Under the pieces are notes generated by a model. The model saw only the letters and a list, made by a program, of their open reading frames with translations. It had not been told where the DNA came from and ran no database searches. This document shows positions 57,961 to 64,000 of a stretch of 64,000 nt of DNA, one piece after another. The translations under genes and the position numbers were made by a program. The DNA comes from Juglans regia (Eukaryota > Streptophyta > Magnoliopsida > Fagales > Juglandaceae), in the NCBI RefSeq assembly GCF_001411555.2, contig NC_049909.1, forward strand, positions 10,423,485 through 10,487,484, written 5' to 3'. Position 1 is the first letter of the stretch; the number at the start of each line of letters is the position of its first letter.

Positions 57961-58552
57961 CTATGCTTGATGAAATTGCTGCTCTTGAAAAGCATGACAC
58001 TTGGACCTTCGTTCCAAGGACTCCCTCCATGCATGTCATAGATTGCAAATGGGTTTTTAAACCAAAACTTACCTCAGATGGTACTTTAAACAGATTGAAA
58101 GCACGTCTAGTTGCAAAGGGGTTCTACCAAATTGATGGTGTCAACTTCTCTGAGACATTTTCTCCAGTTATCAAACCTGGAACCATCCACGCAGTTCTTA
58201 CGATTGCTTTATGTAAGAACTAGCCGATTCTAATGGAACAACCACCTAATTTTGTCAATGAAAATCTCCCAAATCATGTTTGTAAATTGTCCAAAGCTTT
58301 ATACTGCTTAAATCAAGCTCCTCGAGCATGGTTTGATAAGTTCAGTCAATTTCTTCTTGCCAATGGCTTTTTCTGCAGCCTCTTTAATCCCTCTATATTC
58401 GTTCTTCATAAAAATAATGAAACACTTGTTTTACTTCTCTATGTTGATGACATTATCTTTACTAGTTCCAACATCTCTCTCTTAAACCATTACATTTCCT
58501 TGCCTCATTCATTTGCCATGAAGGACCTTGGTCCTTTGCACTATTTTTTGAC
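57961..58552 (+). pseudogene. copia reverse transcriptase, N-terminal and central part
   Basis: LDEIAALEKHDTWTFVPR, DCKWVFKPKLTSDGTLNRLK, RLVAKGFYQIDGVNFSETFS, then after a stop KLSKALYCLNQAPRAWFDKF and the intact catalytic LLLYVDDIIFTSSN, ending MKDLGPLHYFL, where the LINE fragment begins. Confidence 0.9.
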
Positions 58553-58558
58553 TAGGAA

Positions 58559-59730
58559 ATGGTTCATTCTATTAATAAGAAAAGGCATGGGGGAAATGTG
58601 GTGTTAAAGCTTGACATGGCCAAAGCATATGACTGTGTTGACTGGGAGTTCCTTCTGAAGGTGCTCCGATCCTTTGGGTTTTCTACTACAGTTTGTGGCA
58701 TGATTAGAGAGTGTATTGCTATGTCTTGGTACTCTATACTGATGAATGGTACTATGAAAGGTTTTTCAAGGGTGGATGAGGATTGAGACAAGGGGATCCA
58801 TTGTCCCCTTATTTGTTTATTATTTTATAGGAAATTTTGTCTCGTCTAATAAAACAAAGTGTGGAGAAGAAAAGTTTTAGCCAATTCACACAACCTCGAG
58901 GTACTACTTTGTTCTCTCATCTAATGTAAGTGGACGATATGGTCATTTCCACTAATGGAAGCCGTAGATCAATTCGGTGCATTCTAAAAGTCTTGGCTAC
59001 ATATGAGAAGTGGTCTGGTCAATTGATAAATAAAGAGAAAACTGCTATGTTTTTCTCTAAAAAAATTCCTATAGCTAGAAGAAGAAATCTCAAAAGATTG
59101 ACGGGTTTTTCAGAAGGTAAATTCCCTTTTAAATATTTGGGAGTTCCTATTGTTTCCGGAAAACTTAAAATTGGAGATTGGAGGAGTTGGTGAGTAAGGT
59201 TCAGAAAAAAATAAGCAGATGGAAAATGAGACTGTTATCGGAGGGGAGAAGAGTGATTTTATTGAGACACGTCCTTGCTAGCATGGCTTTACATCTACTG
59301 ACAGTTTTGCAAGTTTCCAAACAGATTATCTCTTCTTTAAATCGTTTAATGAGCTCCTTTTTTTGGGGAGAAAGTGATGGAAGGAAAAGAAAAAATGGGT
59401 TGCTTGGAGACAAATATGTAGGTCAATAGCAGAAGGAGGTTTGGGTATTAGATCTTTGGATGAGATGCAAAATGCTCTTCATTTAAAATTTCCCTGGAAA
59501 CTGATGCATGAAAACACCCTTTGGGCAAAGTTCTTTCGTACGAAATATGTTGGGAATAAACCTTTGATGCTCCTTGGTTCTCAAAAGGGCACAAGGTTTT
59601 GGCATATGATTGTTAAAAGTATCCCTACTGTCTTGAATTATTCTAAATGGAAACTCAGAGAAGGAAATGTATTTTTCTGGTATGATAGGTGGCTAGATCA
59701 AGGGCCTTTGCTGACAATTTTCTTGTGAGT
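58559..59730 (+). pseudogene. LINE RT C-terminal two-thirds and linker
   Basis: VVLKLDMAKAYDCVDWEFLL, then LRQGDPLSPYLF-like codons near 58780-58820 with a frame change, YVDDMVISTNGS-like near 58930 in a broken frame, GQLINKEKTAMFFSKK, FPFKYLGVPIVSGKLKIGDW, LLSEGRRVILLRHVLASMAL and SSFFWGESDGRKRKN. The linker HENTLWAKFFRTKYVG and FWYDRWLDQGPL follows. Confidence 0.85.
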
Positions 59731-60479
59731 GAGCAACCTCTATTGAAAGTTAAAGATTGTCAACTGGCTAGTGGATGGGATATGGCTCTGTTAGAGAGAT
59801 TGGTGGGAACTGAAAATGCAGAGAGGGCACTCAACGTCCTTGCTAATTGTAAAGAGGGAGAGGATATGTTAATTTGGACTAAAACTGAAATTGCTAATTT
59901 TACCACCAAATCAACCTGGAAATGTATTCGGGTAAGAGCCCAGATTGTCGAGGGGCATAAATGGATTTGGAATAATATGCTCCCTAAAAAATTTTCTATT
60001 CTAATGTGGAAGGCAGGCATGGTGCATTAGCAGTGAATGATAGAATTAGGCGGATTGGAATTCCTTTGCTCTCGAAATGTAACTGTTGTAGTTAAAACAT
60101 GAAGATCTATATCACGTTTTATTTGAGGGGGAGGTTGTAGCCGAGGTTTGGAAAAAATATGGATCTATTCTTGGTCTGCCGATTGGAAGAACATGGCATT
60201 AAACTTGTCTTAGTTGGTTTCGGAGAGCTTCAAATGCCTCTCAAGTAGGTGCGTCTTGGGTTTGCTCCCTACTATTATTTCGTGGAGGTTATGGGCAAGA
60301 AGATGTTCTGTCCATATGGAAGGTAAGGTTGAATCAACTCAGGTGGTGTGGAAATCTATCAAACAATGGATAGGCATGATGTGCCAAGGATTTTCCAAGC
60401 CAAAGAAGCATACTCAAACCGACCCTTACATTCTTAATAGTCTAAATATTACTCCAATTTCAATTCAACAACAACCAAT

Positions 60480-60960
60480 CAAACTTATATCATGGTCTAA
60501 GCCCTCACAGGGATGTGTGAAGCAAAATATGGATGGAAGTAGCCTAGGGAACCCAGGAGCTTCGGGGGCTAGAGGAGTAATTCGAGACATGTAGGGAGCT
60601 TTGTTGTTGGCGTTCTCAATGAATCTCAGTTATGGAAATAGTACTTATGCAGAATTGTGAGCGCTAGTGGAGGGAGTTAAACAATGTAAAAGGTTGAATC
60701 TAGTAGTAGTAGATATTGAAATGGACTCAAGGGTGATACTGTCATGGTTGAACAATAATAGATGTGGTATCTAGTATTTGGAGGAATTTTGGGAGGAACT
60801 TCAAGATTTGCTTTCAACTATGGATCCTAATTTTTGCATATTCACAGGGAAGGAAATTTTGTTGCGGATTGGTTAGCTAGAAGGGGCACAAGAGAAGGTG
60901 ATGTGGAATGAAAAACCATGAGTGAGCTCCCTCCTCTGTTGCAGGCTTGATCAGAGTAGA
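60480..60960 (+). pseudogene. LINE RNase H domain
   Basis: SWSKPSQGCVKQNMDGSSLG (first Asp), NPGASGARGVIRDM, a stop, LLLAFSMNLSYGNSTYAEL, a stop, ALVEGVKQCKRLNLVVVDIE and MDSRVILSWLNN; the C-terminal His region is in another frame. Four or more stops. Confidence 0.8.
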
Positions 60961-61490
60961 AAAATGGGGTCTTCCATCAATTAGGTGCAAGAGGTAGGGT
61001 GCAGGGTTTTAAGTGGTGAGGGACTGTGAGACTATGAGAAGAGTTTAGTAAGTTTACCTTGGTGCAAAAGTTACATTTGCATGATCTCTTTTTCGGTTAG
61101 AAGTAGTTTTACATATTACAGGTTATGTCCTACTCTCCGAACTGATCTGGTATTACAAGTTATGGGCTTTTGTATTGGTTTTGTTTTCTTTTTGGTTTTT
61201 CTAGGATTCTTTAGCTTTATTGTTCGCTCTTTTATAGGCCTATCTAGGGTATTTGGTTTTATTCTTATAGGCATGTTTAGATGGTCTTTTGTAGGCTTGT
61301 TTAGTAGTTGTATTGGTTTGGTTTGTTTTGCTTTGGTTGGATACAAGGGATGGTTTTAGTGCTTTATCTATAAATCCCTAGTGTCGGTTTTGTTATCACG
61401 ATATTCCACCACCATAAGTGAGGGCTATTAATAAAATTGGGACGGGGTCACAATTGGACATGTGGCTTCCGGCCCTTCTATTAAAAAAAA

Positions 61491-61892
61491 AAGTGACCCT
61501 ACTACTAATGGTTTGTTATTGTCTCAAGAAAAATATGCAGGTGACATTTTAACTCGTGCAACTATGATGGATTGTAAGCCAATTATCACACCAATGAGCA
61601 CAAAACATCAAGCTCCCCCATCTAACCCCCCTGGACGACCCTTCCAATTACAAAAATCTAGTGGGTGCACTTTAGTATCTCACACTTACCAAGCCTGAAA
61701 TATCCAGTTGCGTCAATTTTGTGTCACAACTCATGCAAAATCCAACCGTCTCCAACTTTCAGATGGTGAAACGAATTCTCCACTACATCCATGTTACATT
61801 GCCACATGGTTTACATCTCCAAGGATTTGTCAAATGCAGCCTCTATACCTTCTCAGATGTTGATTGGGCTGGCTGCAAACAGACCTATTGCT
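61491..61892 (+). pseudogene. copia RT tail and RNase H start
   Basis: PTTNGLLLSQEKYAGDILTR, ATMMDCKPIITPMS, then in other frames NFVSQLMQNPTVSNFQMVKR, ILHYIHVTLPHGLHL and FSDVDWAGC, the conserved start of the copia RNase H region, broken by the hAT element. Confidence 0.88.
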
Positions 61893-64000
61893 AGGGGTTA
61901 ATTCGGTCCGGTCTAGTTGATCCATAGGGAGTTTTATGGACCGGACCGGACCCCTTCGGTCCAAGGTTTTCCCACCCTGGACCGGATCAAGTACTCCATA
62001 GAACTGAACCAAACCAAACCAGTCCCCTTTGGTCCCACTCGGTCCGAGCCATGTCCAAAATGGGCCAATTGGCCCAATGACTTACTCAGCTACTCTTGTG
62101 TTTTTCGGTCCAGTTTCAAAGTATTTTTGGCCCAATTCACATTTTTTTCCAATTTTAAGCTAAAAAATACCCAAAAAAACTTGATAGGAAAAAAAATAAT
62201 GATAAAAGAAAAATAATATATATAAAAAAAATAGAGATAAATAAATTTAAAAAAAATACCTAATTAGGAATCATCAAAATTTTAAACTCCGAATAAAAAA
62301 AGGAAAGCCAAAAAACAAAATAAATGCGCCTAGGCTCCTAGCTATAAGTTATAACACAAACTCCAATTCTCAAACTCCAAGAGTCCAAATAAATGAAAAA
62401 AAAAAGTTAAAAAACCGAAAAAAATTTATAAAAGCTATTACAATTTACAAATTACAATCCAAAGCACTCTCTAAGATAATGTAGTGTCCACATGCTGGAC
62501 ATGAAATTATCAAACCAAATGACAGAGATATAGAGTCCTCAATAAACATATTTTTCTGGAAAAGATAAGAAAAACACGACAGCTTGTGCACCAAACAGGA
62601 CAATAAAAAATTGTGTCCACCAGCAGCAGCTTTAGCTGTAGCAGCTTCAGCTTGTGCACCAAACTTCGAGTTGAGACAAGAAAAGATATTGTTAAACAGT
62701 CAAATGTGCACAACTTTCATCACACTAAGAGCAAGGAATCGGATCATCATCAAATAGTTAAGCCTTTCTTCGTACTTACATTGACACAAAGCAATAAAAA
62801 GCAATAAAAGCAATCACTCTAATTAACCATACAAAAGCAATAACAAGCAGTTATTCACATCTAATTAACCTTACAAAAGCAATAAAAAACAATTGTTGTT
62901 AAAAGTTGGAGTATAAAGTTAATTACCTAAAATGAATTGCTCGAGTAAAAATTCAGAATAATTTATTTAACTAAAATGATAATTAGCCATTAACATATAT
63001 AGAAGTTCCTTTTGCCAGCTTTTGCAAGCTTAGTCAGTTTTTCCATCCATTTATCCAAAACATTTCTTCGCGTCGAGTTGATCAATGATCCCAAAATTTA
63101 CATTAAAAACGAACACCACGTAATGGAAAATGGAAATCACAGTAGATATCTTTTCAAGATTACAAAAAGGCACCACACACAAGGACACGTACATTCTACA
63201 TAGCACAAAAAGAACAACAAAACAAACTGAAAACTGAAAACTAACAAGTTAAAATAGATTCACCTTATTAACTTGAATTGGTTGTAGACATTGTATTTGA
63301 CGCCTCTATAGAATTTTCACCCTCCCGAACAAGTTCTATACAATAAGGAAATAAAACAAATTATATAAATTTACATAACATATAGTATTATAGTCTTATA
63401 GATCATAAAAGTTATAAAATGAAGTAAATAAGAAACATACCCAACTACCTCTCAAAATCCTTCACCTGATCCATTAAAGTCCTAAGGCTGATTGGAATAG
63501 AAGAAGAACAAAGCCATTCTATGCACAAATGGCACCCTCAACCATCATCGAAGATAAACTACTTCGGAAAGGATTAAGAACATGATCCGCCATGGTAAAT
63601 GTAGATTCAGAGGCCACTATAGATACCGGTATTGCAAGTACATCGCATGCAACTTTTGAAAGCACGTGATATCTGAATTAACTTTCCACCAAATAAGAAT
63701 GTCAAAACTTGCATATTCTTCTTCACAACTTTCAGCTAGGTATCTATCAACCTCACTCTTGTTTTCCAAAGAGTTTTCTGACTATAACTGTTGTTTAAAT
63801 AGGGTCATCCTTTCTGCCGTCCTATCCTTAACTCTACTACCATCTGTAGTATTTGCTTCTTCACATGGGGAACTTGTGCGCTACTGTTATAGATCAGAAC
63901 TTTTACCTTCCTCATTATCAGCGTATGCCTCATACATGCGGGTTAAATCATTTTTCACCTTCCAACTCAAATCAACCGCTTTGGTGGGATCATTGGCATA
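61893..64000 (-). mobile_element. hAT transposon, 3' end inside window, runs off the right edge
   Basis: The terminus TAGGGGTTAATTCGGTCCGG at 61893 is hAT-like and is followed by many CCGGACC/GGTCCGG subterminal motifs (61910-62045). The 8 bp before it, CCTATTGC, should be the target duplication; the partner copy lies outside. A decayed hAT transposase C-terminus is at 63440-64000 on the minus strand, placing 61893 at the 3' end. Between them (62100-63440) is AT-rich non-coding sequence. Confidence 0.75.
63440..64000 (-). pseudogene. hAT transposase C-terminus with dimerisation domain
   Basis: Frames on the minus strand read DLSWKVKNDLTRMYEAYADN at the window edge, then NKSEVDRYLAESCEEEYASF and DILIWWKVNSD, then in shifted frames a V-A-S-E-S-T-F-like region and LNPFRSSLSSMMVEGAICA. 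That is the hAT dimerisation domain (usual pattern: Y-L, F-D-I-L-x-W-W, S-x-F-S/T, L-x-P, A-L-I-C). Stops and frameshifts make it non-functional. The catalytic N-terminal part is outside the window. Confidence 0.82.

Larger units (their letters stand above)
58551..61490 (+). mobile_element. 5'-truncated LINE in copia RT
   Basis: Starts inside LINE RT (MVHSINKKRHGGNVV), passes through RT, linker and RNase H, and ends with a 3' UTR (AAGTGAGGGCTATTAATAAA near 61420-61439), GACATGTGGCTTCC and a poly(A) at 61481-61490. The copia reading resumes right after. No convincing target duplication. It belongs to the same family as the LINE pieces at 36895-38345 and 38925-39060. Confidence 0.88.
52037..61892 (+). 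mobile_element. Ty1/copia element, multiply interrupted
   Basis: Plus-strand order gag, integrase, RT, RNase H, which is the copia order. The primer site follows a probable short 5' LTR that ends shortly before 52233; its start was not located, so 52037 is a guess. Later insertions are the solo LTR 54520-57481 (duplication TTGCC), a 5'-truncated LINE 58551-61490, and a hAT element from 61893 that removes or displaces the end of RNase H and the 3' LTR. Many stops and frameshifts. Confidence 0.85.

Noticed and set aside
58540..58560. Target duplication for the truncated LINE (TTTTGACTA against AGTGACCCTACTA)
   Set aside because: The match is too short and gapped to be convincing.
61081..61359. 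Hydrophobic 92-codon ORF resembling a membrane protein
   Set aside because: It is T-rich 3' UTR of the truncated LINE; poly-Phe/Leu/Val translation is a composition effect.

Overview
This looks like a stretch of nuclear DNA from a flowering plant, most likely a eudicot. It is AT-rich and built almost entirely of nested transposable elements. The evidence is the element types (Ty3/gypsy chromovirus and Tat-type elements with two RNase H domains, a Ty1/copia element with a tRNA-Met-like primer site, plant L1-type LINEs with a DUF4283/zinc-knuckle ORF1, hAT elements), a plant-mitochondrial 18S rRNA fragment, and one plant gene relic with GT-AG introns. No tRNA gene, CRISPR array or intact protein-coding gene was found.

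Layout. 1-5.5 kb holds pieces of two long LTRs in opposite orientation and a Tat-type LTR fragment. 5.6-17.1 kb is an internally deleted gypsy chromovirus. Its integrase is split by a solo LTR (7508-16168), which itself contains a second, inverted solo LTR of the same family (11284-15569), giving an 8.7-kb imperfect palindrome. 17.1-34.6 kb is a decayed minus-strand Tat element with integrase, archaeal-type RNase H, gypsy RNase H, RT, protease, gag, primer site and LTR fragment. It carries a mitochondrial rrn18 insertion, and between protease and gag a solo LTR (20813-32932). Inside that LTR sits a nearly full-length LINE (24078-32501), and inside the LINE another solo LTR (25115-27861). 35.7-45.6 kb is a 5-formyltetrahydrofolate cyclo-ligase pseudogene on the minus strand. 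Its exons can still be read in phase although a 5.4-kb solo LTR, a hAT-type element and LINE debris have landed in introns and at an exon edge. 46.3-49.3 kb is a terminal-inverted-repeat element split by a solo LTR. 52.0-61.9 kb is a copia element interrupted by a solo LTR, a 5'-truncated LINE and finally a hAT element that runs off the right edge.

Seven solo LTRs have perfect 5-bp target duplications, so the order of insertion can be read directly. None of the long-LTR families has an internal region here, which implies frequent LTR-LTR recombination. All coding remnants are relics; the LINE at 24-32.5 kb is the best preserved. The main biological story is the decay of a one-carbon (folate) metabolism gene copy inside a methylation-prone, TE-dense region.
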